The translations under genes and the position numbers were made by a program. Of a stretch of DNA of 64,000 nt, positions 8,490 through 15,704 are shown in pieces. The stretch covers positions 248,001-312,000 of the forward strand of contig CADEFN010000006.1 in assembly GCA_902826615.1 (NCBI GenBank), written 5' to 3'. The number at the start of each line of letters is the position of its first letter. The stretch's first letter is position 1. Below the pieces are notes generated by a model, which was not told the DNA's origin, ran no database searches, and worked only from the letters and a program-made list of their open reading frames with translations. Origin of the DNA: an uncultured Gemmatimonadota bacterium (GTDB taxonomy: Bacteria; Gemmatimonadota; Gemmatimonadetes; Gemmatimonadales; Gemmatimonadaceae).

Positions 8490-8545
8490 ACGGCAGCACA
8501 CTCCGACGCCGGCTTTCGCGCGTTGGTGAGGGCAGCGGCTAATAG
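8490..8545 (+). pseudogene. Possible relic of the ankyrin-protein C-terminus
   Basis: One frame reads DAGFRALVRAAAN and shares a 17-nt exact stretch with the end of the ankyrin gene at 11700-11745, where the protein reads NAGFRALVAAAARVK. Nothing upstream matches. I read it as a small leftover of a paralogous 3' end in a decaying region. The match is short, so chance cannot be excluded. Confidence 0.3.
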
Positions 8546-8575
8546 CAGGCGTCTTCAACGTACGTCACGGGTGCC

Positions 8576-8972
8576 TCAGGTCAGCACCTCGACGGTCGCG
8601 TGGAGCCCTGGCGCCCGGCTGAGCCGTGCATCGCAGGTAACAAGGACCGCTCCAAGCGCCTCCGCGAGAGCTACATATGTGGCGTCGTAGGCGGTGAGGT
8701 TGTCGCGGAGGGCCCAGATGCGCGTCAGCAATGGTGCGTGAGGATGCCGACGCATCGGGAGGACCTCGAGGAGGCTGAGCGCCGCCGCCGCCCTGGCAGG
8801 CTGCAATTCCCCGCGGGATTCCAAACGGCGCAGCACCTGGAGCACTTCCACATCCATACAGGTGTGGTCCGTGGAGAGCCACTGGCTCGGTGAAGAGTCG
8901 GGCCTCGACGCGTTCACCGAGAGGAGAGCGCAGCAGCAGTTCGATGACTGCCGAGGCGTCGACGACGATCAC
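8576..8972 (-). pseudogene. vapC: PIN-domain toxin (VapC-like) broken by a one-base frameshift
   Basis: The N-terminal frame from the ATG at 8972 reads MIVVDASAVIELLLRSP and continues to GPHLYGC before losing similarity. From there the neighbouring frame supplies the rest of a PIN domain: DVEVLQVLRRLE, NLTAYDATYVALAEAL and VLVTCDARLSRAPGL. Removing one C of the CC pair at 8854-8855 (an extra G in the coding strand) restores a continuous toxin of about 131 residues with all acidic PIN residues in place. The ATG overlaps the antitoxin stop by 4 nt (ATGA), as in intact pairs. The frameshift may be real inactivation or a sequencing error. Confidence 0.8.
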
Positions 8973-9199
8973 CGGGCGTCGCGTTCCGCTCGCACGGCTG
9001 CGGCACCTGTCTCGGTGGTCGCTACGGCATCCAGGCGCGCGAGCGCCTCACGCAGCTCCTCAGGCGTCATCTGCTCCCCCACGCGCTCCAACTCTCGCCG
9101 CAGGTAGTCGGAGAGTGAAAGGCCGTGGGCTGCTGCCCGCGCCTTGAGCCGCCGGTGCAGACGGTCCGGCACATGGCGAATCTGGATCATCTTTGACAT
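8969..9199 (-). CDS. Ribbon-helix-helix antitoxin (VapB/FitA-like)
   Basis: A 76-residue protein starting at the ATG at 9199 (MSKMIQIRHVPDRL). The N-terminus is a ribbon-helix-helix DNA-binding unit: strand MIQIRHV, helix RLHRRLKARAAAHG, helix SDYLRRELERVG. The C-terminal helix (PEELREALARLDAV) is of the kind that binds PIN toxins. It overlaps the downstream PIN toxin by 4 nt. The antitoxin is intact while its toxin is frameshifted, so it may persist as a repressor. The longer frame up to 9325 was rejected because the extra residues are unlike the family. Confidence 0.82.
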   Translation of the reverse strand: MSKMIQIRHVPDRLHRRLKARAAAHGLSLSDYLRRELERVGEQMTPEELREALARLDAVATTETGAAAVRAERDAR

Positions 9200-9206
9200 C
9201 TGCGTA

Positions 9207-9231
9207 ACATGCATGCAGGTGCAGCACATGT
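9207..9231. promoter_or_regulatory. Weak dyad upstream of the second antitoxin gene
   Basis: ACATG (9207-9211) and CATGT (9227-9231) form an inverted repeat, with an 8-bp palindrome CATGCATG at 9208-9215 inside. It lies 8 bp upstream of the antitoxin start, where ribbon-helix-helix antitoxins bind their own promoters. Support is positional only. Confidence 0.35.
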
Positions 9232-9410
9232 CAGCGAAACCTGATGCGCGGAGTGACCCCGCTGACGTTGGCTCGAACGGGGTGCCGTCGCGTGCCACCT
9301 GCGACACAGGAAAATTCCATGACAAATCTCACGTCCCATGGAAGGACCGACCGTGATGTGGCGGACGCGGCGCATGCTGTTCCTGTTGGAGGGCAGCGGC
9401 GCGCTGTAGG

Positions 9411-10325
9411 TTGGCCCTCTTGAATCTGATCTCGGAACTCTCCGCCGCCCTCGCCGGCCGATACACCCTTGAACGCGAAGTCGGCGCCGGGGGCATGGCC
9501 ACGGTCTACCTCGCGCGCGACCTCAAGCACGACCGCCACGTCGCCCTCAAGGTCCTCAAGCCCGAACTCGGCGCCGTCCTTGGCGTGGAGCGGTTCCTGG
9601 CCGAGATCAAGGTCACGGCCAACCTGCAGCATCCCAACCTGCTCCCGCTCTTTGACTCGGGCGAAGCGAACGGGCTCCTCTTCTATGTAATGCCGTTCGT
9701 GGAGGGGGAGTCGCTGCGTGCGCGGCTCGACCGGGAGAAGCAGCTGCCGGTGGACGAAGCGGTGCGCCTCGCGACGGCGATCGCCGGGGCGCTCGAATAC
9801 GCGCACCAGCACGGGGTGATCCACCGCGACCTCAAGCCGGAGAACATCCTGCTCCAGGCGGGGCAGCCGGTGATCGCGGACTTCGGCATCGCGCTGGCCG
9901 TGAGCAACGCCGGCGGGGCTCGCGTGACGCAAACCGGATTGTCGTTAGGCACGCCGCAGTACATGAGCCCCGAACAGGCCACGGGCGACCGGGTCATCGA
10001 CGCGCGCAGCGACATCTACTCGCTGTCGGCGATGACCTACGAGATGCTCGTGGGTGACCCGCCGCACCTGGGGAGCACGGCGCAGGCGATCGTGGCCAAG
10101 GTGCTGACCGAGCGGCCGGCGAGTGTACAGGTGGCCCGGCCGGCCGTGGGGGATGCGCTCGCCTTCGCCGTCGAACGTGGACTGGAGAAACTGCCGGCGG
10201 ACCGGTGGACGAGTGCGGCCGAGTATGCCGACGCGCTACGCGGCAAGCTCGGAGGAATGACCCCCCTCGATCAGCTCGCCGCCGCTGGCATCCCTTCAGC
10301 AACACGTCGCAAGGCGCCACGCTGA
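9411..10325 (+). CDS. Soluble Ser/Thr protein kinase
   Basis: A Hanks-type kinase of about 304 residues. All core motifs are present: glycine loop GAGGMATVYLA, ATP lysine in VALKVLKPEL, catalytic loop VIHRDLKPEN (His138, Asp140), DFG at 157-159, activation segment ending GTPQYMSPEQA, and the DARSDIYSLS helix. It stops soon after the catalytic domain, with no transmembrane helix or sensor region; relatives usually carry both. It could therefore be a soluble kinase or a shortened receptor. The start is uncertain: TTG at 9411 or TTG at 9420, as no ATG precedes the glycine loop. It is probably co-transcribed with the HIT gene 11 bp downstream. It is the intact counterpart of the decayed kinase at 666-1202. 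Confidence 0.88.
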   Translation: MALLNLISELSAALAGRYTLEREVGAGGMATVYLARDLKHDRHVALKVLKPELGAVLGVERFLAEIKVTANLQHPNLLPLFDSGEANGLLFYVMPFVEGESLRARLDREKQLPVDEAVRLATAIAGALEYAHQHGVIHRDLKPENILLQAGQPVIADFGIALAVSNAGGARVTQTGLSLGTPQYMSPEQATGDRVIDARSDIYSLSAMTYEMLVGDPPHLGSTAQAIVAKVLTERPASVQVARPAVGDALAFAVERGLEKLPADRWTSAAEYADALRGKLGGMTPLDQLAAAGIPSATRRKAPR

Positions 10326-10336
10326 GGCCCGAAGCG

Positions 10337-10759
10337 ATGTGTGTCTTCTGCGAGATTGTTGCCCGGAGGGCACCGGCCGCCATCGTGCTGGACGACCAGC
10401 ACACCCTCGCCTTCGCCGACCTCCGCCAGGCCAACCCCGGCCACTTCCTCGTCATCCCCAAGGCGCACATCCCCGACGTGCGTGACCTGGACGCCGAGCT
10501 GGGCGCGGCACTGATGCAGAGTGTCACTAGAGTCACCCGCGCCGTCAGCGCCACCTTTCCGAACGACGGGATCTCGCTCTGGCACTCGATCGGCCCGGCT
10601 GCCTTCCAGGAAGTGCCGCACCTGCACATTCACGTTCACCCGCGCCTGCCTGACGACGGATTGCTCCGCGTGTATCCCACACATCCGGAGATTACCAACG
10701 CCGCCACATTGCTTGATTACGCGGAACGATTGAAAGCGGCATTACGGGATCACGCCTAA
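10337..10759 (+). CDS. HIT family nucleotide-binding hydrolase
   Basis: A 140-residue histidine-triad protein starting at the ATG of MCVFCEIVARR. The N-terminal CxxC pair, the strand HFLVIPKAHIPDV and the C-terminal triad in VPHLHIHVHPR define the family; the middle His of the triad attacks the alpha-phosphate. Members hydrolyse AMP-linked substrates such as adenosine phosphoramidate or dinucleoside polyphosphates. The C-terminus ends with a short helix. It follows a kinase gene closely and its TAA stop lies in GCCTAAC, 7 bp before the next start. Confidence 0.88.
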   Translation: MCVFCEIVARRAPAAIVLDDQHTLAFADLRQANPGHFLVIPKAHIPDVRDLDAELGAALMQSVTRVTRAVSATFPNDGISLWHSIGPAAFQEVPHLHIHVHPRLPDDGLLRVYPTHPEITNAATLLDYAERLKAALRDHA

Positions 10760-10766
10760 CGCCTCC

Positions 10767-11753
10767 ATGCGCACGATCGGTTGGCTCCTGGTTGCCGCAA
10801 ACCTCATCGGCGCAGCGGCACTTCTCCTTGGCCGTGATGGCGGCGATGCCGCCACCCGCGGGCTCGGCCGCGGTGTCGGCGGGCTGCTCGCAGTCGTCGC
10901 CATCGCGGCAGCCGTGCTGCTCTGGTGGGGCGGCCGTGCGAGTGGGCGAGGGATCGCCGTCTATCTCGCGGGCGCCATCGTTGTGATTCCGCCAATCCTG
11001 CTCGTGCTCTTCACGACAGAATCCGGATTGGCCCTGCTGTACCCCTCACGGCGCGGCATTCCCAGGCCAGGGCCGGTGGTACGCTACGAGTTTCCCAATG
11101 CGGCAACGCGGGAGGTGGCGCTGGCCATCATCATGGAGGACTACGCACGCGTCGATAGCCTCATCAAAACCGCACAGCCGGACCTCGCCGCCCGCGACGA
11201 ACGCGGGCAGTCGCTGCTCGGGATCGCGACCCATCACGCGATGATTTATAGCGCCACCATGGAGAACCTCAGACCGCTCCGCGCCCTGCTGGCCGCGGGC
11301 GCTCTCCCTCGACCCGATGACGCGGGCCGCGACGACTTGATGATCACCAAGCTGGCGCAGGTCAAAGGTGAAGTGGGAACGGCGGCCCTGACGCTGTTGC
11401 TCGAGGCCGGGTTCTCGCCGGACGAGCGCGACAGCGATGGGCGCTCGGTGCTGTTCGACAACTACCTCACGCCCGAAGCTGCGCGAGTGCTCCTGGCCCA
11501 CGGCGTGTCGCGCACACCACGAGACACCGGTAGTGCCCGGCAGGAGTGGTCACCCATCACGCATCAGGCGGAGCGCGAGAACTGGACGACGGCGCATGTC
11601 CTGCTCGACGCCGGCTTGCCGCTCGACTACGCCACGCCGCCCGGCTCGCGATTTGCCCAGGTGATGGCGAATGCTCAGGAGATCGCCACCGAGGCCGATA
11701 GCACAAACGCGGGCTTTCGCGCGTTGGTCGCCGCCGCTGCGCGAGTGAAGTGA
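10767..11753 (+). CDS. Membrane protein with ankyrin-like repeats
   Basis: A 328-residue protein with three N-terminal hydrophobic segments (about residues 5-22, 38-54 and 64-85) followed by a soluble domain containing ankyrin-like units: LAARDERGQSLLGIATHHAM, LRALLAAGALPRPDDAGRD, LLLEAGFSPDERDSDGRS and VLLDAGLPLDY. Ankyrin repeats bind partner proteins. Its stop overlaps the sigma-factor gene start region, so it may be co-transcribed with the sigma factor and kinase and could act as a membrane partner for them; that link is inferred from order only. Confidence 0.75.
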   Translation: MRTIGWLLVAANLIGAAALLLGRDGGDAATRGLGRGVGGLLAVVAIAAAVLLWWGGRASGRGIAVYLAGAIVVIPPILLVLFTTESGLALLYPSRRGIPRPGPVVRYEFPNAATREVALAIIMEDYARVDSLIKTAQPDLAARDERGQSLLGIATHHAMIYSATMENLRPLRALLAAGALPRPDDAGRDDLMITKLAQVKGEVGTAALTLLLEAGFSPDERDSDGRSVLFDNYLTPEAARVLLAHGVSRTPRDTGSARQEWSPITHQAERENWTTAHVLLDAGLPLDYATPPGSRFAQVMANAQEIATEADSTNAGFRALVAAAARVK

Positions 11754-12511
11754 GGATTGACGACGGCGGCATATTGAGCTCGCCCTTCATCCACCGCACA
11801 CTGGAAAATCGCAGCTTCCCCCTCACCCGGCCCTCGATTGTGCAGGGGGCTCTGGACACCGATCCCCTCGCGCGCGAACGCGCACGAGACGCGATTGCTG
11901 CGACCTATTGGGCCCCCATCCACTCCTACCTCTGTCGCCGATGGCGGCTCGACGCGGCCGACGCCAGTGATGCAACGCAGGAGTTCTTTGCCCAGGCGCT
12001 CGAGCGCGATCTCTTCCACCGATACGAGCCGGAGCGTGCACGGCTCCGCACCTACCTTCGGCTGTGCGTGGACTCCTGGCTCCGCAATGCCTGGAAGGCC
12101 GAGGGCCGGCAGAAACGCGGTGGGCAGCATGACCATGTGGATGTGGACGACGTGGGTGACATACTCACCACCAACGATGAAGCACAGGAACGCTGGTTTG
12201 AGCAGGAATGGATGCGTGGCCTCTTCACGGCGGCGCTGATCGCCCTCGAGTCGGAATGCAAGTCGGCTGGGAAGGGGACACACTTCGCCATCTTCAAGCA
12301 ATACAATGTCGACGAAATCGATGCACCACATCGCTCGAGTTACGCCCAGCTGGCCTCGGCGCACGACATTCCCGTCACGCAGGTGACCAACTATCTGGCC
12401 TGGAGTCGTCGCCGCTTCAGGGCGTTGGTGCTCGATCGCCTACGTGCCGAATGCCGGAGTGACGAGGAGTTCCGTCAGGAAGCGCGGCTGATCTTTGGAG
12501 TCACGTCGTGA
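11750..12511 (+). CDS. ECF-like RNA polymerase sigma factor
   Basis: A 253-residue protein resembling the sigma-70 family factors found next to Ser/Thr kinases in planctomycetes, acidobacteria and relatives. Region 2 is recognisable (ATYWAPIHSYLCRRWRLDA, then ADASDATQEFFAQAL and RLRTYLRLCVDSWL), and the C-terminal helices (SSYAQLASAHDIPVTQVTNY, then RRRFRALVLDRL) fit region 4. It directs polymerase to specific promoters. The GTG at 11750 overlaps the previous stop, but the first 25 residues are poorly supported and the start may be later. The end overlaps the kinase start as GTGA, so translation is probably coupled and the kinase may regulate this factor. Confidence 0.78.
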   Translation: MRIDDGGILSSPFIHRTLENRSFPLTRPSIVQGALDTDPLARERARDAIAATYWAPIHSYLCRRWRLDAADASDATQEFFAQALERDLFHRYEPERARLRTYLRLCVDSWLRNAWKAEGRQKRGGQHDHVDVDDVGDILTTNDEAQERWFEQEWMRGLFTAALIALESECKSAGKGTHFAIFKQYNVDEIDAPHRSSYAQLASAHDIPVTQVTNYLAWSRRRFRALVLDRLRAECRSDEEFRQEARLIFGVTS

Positions 12512-13452
12512 AACCACTCTCCGATGCCGCCCTCGGCAACTTGCGGCAGCTCAGCGAGCGCCCTGTGGACGACGCCCGATACACCATTCACGAAGAGCTG
12601 GGCCGCGGGGGAATGGGGGTGGTGTACCGCGCGCACGATCGCGAACTCGGACGCGACGTGGCCCTCAAGGTGGTGGGCGAACTGCTGACAGAATCAGGTG
12701 TCGAGCGACTGCGCCGGGAAGCGCGGGTCCTCTCGCTCCTCGAACATCCCGGCATCGTGCCCATTCACGATGTAGGGGTGCTCCCCGATGGAAGGGCCTT
12801 TCATGTCATGAAGCGCGTGAAAGGGGAAACACTCAAACGCCGTATAGCCGCCGGTCTCACCCGTGGTGATGCGCTCCGCATCTTCACCCGTATCTGCGAT
12901 GCGGTGGCCTTTGCCAATTCGCAAGGCGTGATTCATCGTGACCTCACGCCAAACAACGTCATGCTTGGCGCCTTTGGTGAGGTGCTGGTGCTCGATTGGG
13001 GTGTGGCCAGGGTCCGTCATGCTGCGATGGTGGAGAGCGTCTCTGCTGGTGCGGGCGAGGGCGGGACTACGCGCGACGGGGCCGTGGTTGGGACGCCCGG
13101 GTACATGGCGCCCGAACAGGCCGCAGGTGCCGGCGAGGCCGATGAGCGGTCTGATGTGTACGCGCTGGGGTGTATTCTGCGCGACCTGATCAATGGAAGT
13201 GGGGAGATGGTCCGCCCCCTCGCGTCGGTCGTGGCACGTGCAACGGCCGCTCAACCAGCTGCGCGCTACCCCGACGCCGGTGCCCTTTCGGCCGACATCA
13301 CCGCATGGCTCGACGGACTCCCCGTGTCGGCTCATCGGGAAAATCTCATGGAACGTGTCGCGCGGCTGGCCAACCGGCACCGAGTGGCGCTCTCCCTGGT
13401 GGGGGTGTACCTCCTTGTGCGCTTTCTGATGCTGGTTTTCCTGAGACGTTAA
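12508..13452 (+). CDS. Membrane-anchored Ser/Thr kinase paired with the sigma factor
   Basis: A 314-residue kinase with the glycine loop GRGGMGVVYRA, ATP lysine in VALKVV, catalytic loop HRDLTPNN (His143, Asp145) and DWG (163-165) in place of DFG. The activation segment ends GTPGYMAPEQA. The usual lysine of HRDLKxxN is Thr147, a change that can lower but not always abolish activity; the same subfamily often has DWG. A single C-terminal hydrophobic helix (about residues 291-312) anchors it, with the catalytic domain inside and almost nothing outside. It overlaps the sigma-factor gene by 4 nt. Phosphorylation of the sigma factor or of an anti-sigma partner is the likely job, inferred from context. 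Confidence 0.85.
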   Translation: MKPLSDAALGNLRQLSERPVDDARYTIHEELGRGGMGVVYRAHDRELGRDVALKVVGELLTESGVERLRREARVLSLLEHPGIVPIHDVGVLPDGRAFHVMKRVKGETLKRRIAAGLTRGDALRIFTRICDAVAFANSQGVIHRDLTPNNVMLGAFGEVLVLDWGVARVRHAAMVESVSAGAGEGGTTRDGAVVGTPGYMAPEQAAGAGEADERSDVYALGCILRDLINGSGEMVRPLASVVARATAAQPAARYPDAGALSADITAWLDGLPVSAHRENLMERVARLANRHRVALSLVGVYLLVRFLMLVFLRR

Positions 13453-13515
13453 AGGACGTACTCGCCGGCGTTGTATCAGGTAGTGAGTGGTTCAACCCCC
13501 CAACCTCACCGTGAT

Positions 13516-13875
13516 ATGAAGAAGCCAGTCTACGGCATGATCCTGGGCGCAGTCCTCGGCGCGCTGGATGGTCTCAGTTCACTGGTCTCGGCCCCCGAGA
13601 CCGCACCCGGCATCATGGGCATTGTGATCGGCTCGACCTTCAAGGGCGTCGTGGCTGGTCTGCTGATCGGCTATTTCGCGGTCAAGGTCAAATCACTCGC
13701 GATGGGCATTCTCTTCGGGCTCGCCGTGGGCGCGGCGCTGGCCTACGCCATTGTGTATCTGCAGTCGCTGGAGCCTAACAGTCCGGGGTATTTCTGGGAG
13801 ATCATGCTTCCAGGGTCACTGGTGGGTGTGATCGTCGGGTACGCGACACAGCGTCGTGTCACTGCGTCGCCCTGA
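13516..13875 (+). CDS. Small glycine-rich membrane protein, unknown function
   Basis: A 119-residue protein starting at the ATG of MKKPVYGMILGAVLG. It has about four hydrophobic segments rich in Gly and Ala (GIMGIVIGSTFKGVVAGLLIG, GILFGLAVGAALAYAIV, GSLVGVIVGYATQ) and little soluble sequence. The pattern resembles small integral proteins with glycine-zipper helices. I do not recognise the family. It follows the kinase gene by about 60 bp and precedes the DUF4287/DUF5655 gene by 14 bp. Confidence 0.7.
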   Translation: MKKPVYGMILGAVLGALDGLSSLVSAPETAPGIMGIVIGSTFKGVVAGLLIGYFAVKVKSLAMGILFGLAVGAALAYAIVYLQSLEPNSPGYFWEIMLPGSLVGVIVGYATQRRVTASP

Positions 13876-13889
13876 ACCGGAGGCGGCCG

Positions 13890-14459
13890 ATGAGCACACC
13901 AGAGGATGCGATTGCCACACAGCTGGCCAACATTGAAAAACGCACGGGCAAGAAGCTCGCCGAGCTGGGGAAGTTGATTGCGGCGAGCGGGCTGGAGAAA
14001 CATGGAGAAATCCGCGACATGCTCAAATCGAAACTGGGCATGGGTCATGGGGACGCCAACACACTGGTGCATCACTTCAGGCAGGAGGCGGCGGGGCCGG
14101 CCTCCGCAGCGCCTTCAGCGGACGCGGCGATTGATGAGATCTACGCGGGCCCAAAGACGGCGCTACGTCCCATTCATGACGCCTTGATGAAGGCGATCGG
14201 CACGTTCGGCGACTTCGATATTGCGCCGAAGAAGGGGTACATCAGCCTGAGGCGCAAGAAGCAGTTTGCCATGATCGGCCCGGCGACCAAAACGCGTGTG
14301 GACCTCGGGATCAACGCCAGGGGACTTCCCGCCGATGATCGTCTGCTGGTGATGCCTCCGGCAAGTATGTGTCAGTACCAGGTTCGGCTGACTGATCCCG
14401 CGGAGGTGACGAAGGACGTGATTGCCTGGGTGAAGCAGGCGTATGAAGCGGCGGGGTAG
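13890..14459 (+). CDS. DUF4287/DUF5655 domain protein
   Basis: A 189-residue soluble protein with two domains. Residues 3-70 match DUF4287 (a helical unit with TQLANIEKRTGKKLAEL and HGEIRDMLKSKLGMGHGDAN), and residues about 80-187 match DUF5655 (IYAGPKTALRPIHDALM, DFDIAPKKGYISLRRKKQFA, and a C-terminal DVIAWVKQAYEAA helix). Fusions of these two domains are common in soil bacteria; their biochemical role is not established. The gene is 14 bp downstream of the small membrane protein. Confidence 0.8.
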   Translation: MSTPEDAIATQLANIEKRTGKKLAELGKLIAASGLEKHGEIRDMLKSKLGMGHGDANTLVHHFRQEAAGPASAAPSADAAIDEIYAGPKTALRPIHDALMKAIGTFGDFDIAPKKGYISLRRKKQFAMIGPATKTRVDLGINARGLPADDRLLVMPPASMCQYQVRLTDPAEVTKDVIAWVKQAYEAAG

Positions 14460-14501
14460 CGGGGCTCCATCATGTTGGCGGTCACGTGCCGGTGCGGGGT
14501 T

Positions 14502-15605
14502 CTAGGACTCCGCACTCTCCATCGCGAGGCGGTGTGCCTTGCGACCACCGCGATCCGTGCTCGCATGCGCCGTCTCATGTTCGAGCAGCAGCCGAGCATG
14601 GTCAACTGTGCGGGTGGCCAATGCGCGTGCACCGTCCCTGAGCTCCGCGCTGTGTTTCACGACGTCGATGTTGGTCTCCATGTCCTCGGCGCTCCACCCA
14701 CGCGAGTGCGCGATGTAGGGAAATTGCGGAAAGTGACAGCCGATCTCGGCGAAAAATCCGAGCAGCTGTCCCGCCACGCCCTGCACGTTGTCCTGCCCGC
14801 CCGTGATGATGAACGACGCGACCTTGTTGCGCAGCAGCACCTTGTTGGCAATCGTCACCTGGTTCTGCACGCAGTTCAAACGCTCGGCCATTTTGAAGTA
14901 GAGCGAGCCGGCCTGTCCCCAGCGAATGGGTGTTGCCAGGATGACGGCGTCGGCCCAGTGCACGAAGGCCTCGTACACCTGCTCCAACTGATCGCCGGGG
15001 TCCATCTGGGTGATGGAGCAGGGCCACGTGCAGGCATGTGCCGCCTTGGAGTAGTATCCCTCACAGGCCCGGAACTTGAGCTGCGCCAGACGGATGGTGC
15101 GCGTCTCTGCGCCTGACGAGGCGGCGTGCTCCATGGCGATGTCAAGCAGGGCATCACTAGTGGAGTACCGCGGGTTGTTGATGTCCATGCTGGTCGTGGA
15201 AATACCCACCACGCGAATGGGCCCATCGGCGCGCACGACCTTGCGGGCGAGCGGATGGGGCGGGTGATCGCCATGGGTGCGCCTGGTCGCCGCATCGGCC
15301 GAAACAAAGAGGTGACCCCCTTCGACTTTCAGATCGTAGCGCGGGACCGCGTCTGCTTCGTAACCCGGTTCCCCCAACCCGGTCTTGCAGTGGTACTTCC
15401 AGTTGTGCCATGGACAGGTGACATACTCGCCATCGAGCCGACCCTCGGCCAGCGGCCCACCGGCGTGGTTGCAGACACCGGAAAGCGCGCCGAATTCACC
15501 GTTGACCCATGTGATCACGATTCGCGCGGTGCCCGCCTTTGCCGCGGTCAGGGGAGCGCGCATGAACTCTTCGACCGGGCCGAGTGCGATCCACTGCGTG
15601 GTCAT
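14502..15605 (-). CDS. Rieske 2Fe-2S domain fused to NAD(P)H-dependent FMN reductase/flavodoxin
   Basis: A 367-residue fusion. Residues about 5-105 form a Rieske ferredoxin domain with both cluster motifs, Cys45-x-His47 in GVCNHAGG and Cys64-x2-His67 in VTCPWHNW. After a short linker, residues about 125-330 match an NAD(P)H-dependent FMN reductase or flavodoxin-like fold (RVVGISTTSMDINNPRYST, AVILATPIRWGQAGSLYF, SFIITGGQDNVQG). A cysteine-containing stretch (FRACEGYY, HACTWPC) lies in the flavin domain. A single chain would pass electrons between an FMN and a Rieske cluster, which suggests a self-sufficient reductase or electron donor to an oxygenase. No oxygenase gene is adjacent. There is no signal peptide, so it is cytoplasmic. 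Confidence 0.85.
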   Translation of the reverse strand: MTTQWIALGPVEEFMRAPLTAAKAGTARIVITWVNGEFGALSGVCNHAGGPLAEGRLDGEYVTCPWHNWKYHCKTGLGEPGYEADAVPRYDLKVEGGHLFVSADAATRRTHGDHPPHPLARKVVRADGPIRVVGISTTSMDINNPRYSTSDALLDIAMEHAASSGAETRTIRLAQLKFRACEGYYSKAAHACTWPCSITQMDPGDQLEQVYEAFVHWADAVILATPIRWGQAGSLYFKMAERLNCVQNQVTIANKVLLRNKVASFIITGGQDNVQGVAGQLLGFFAEIGCHFPQFPYIAHSRGWSAEDMETNIDVVKHSAELRDGARALATRTVDHARLLLEHETAHASTDRGGRKAHRLAMESAES

Positions 15606-15704
15606 AGGAAGGAGGGTAGAGGTGAAGCAGGGTCCTGCTGGTTCGAGTGAAAGCCACCGCGTCGTCGAAGCGCTCGGCGCAGGGGACGGCGCTTCAGGTT
15701 CGCA

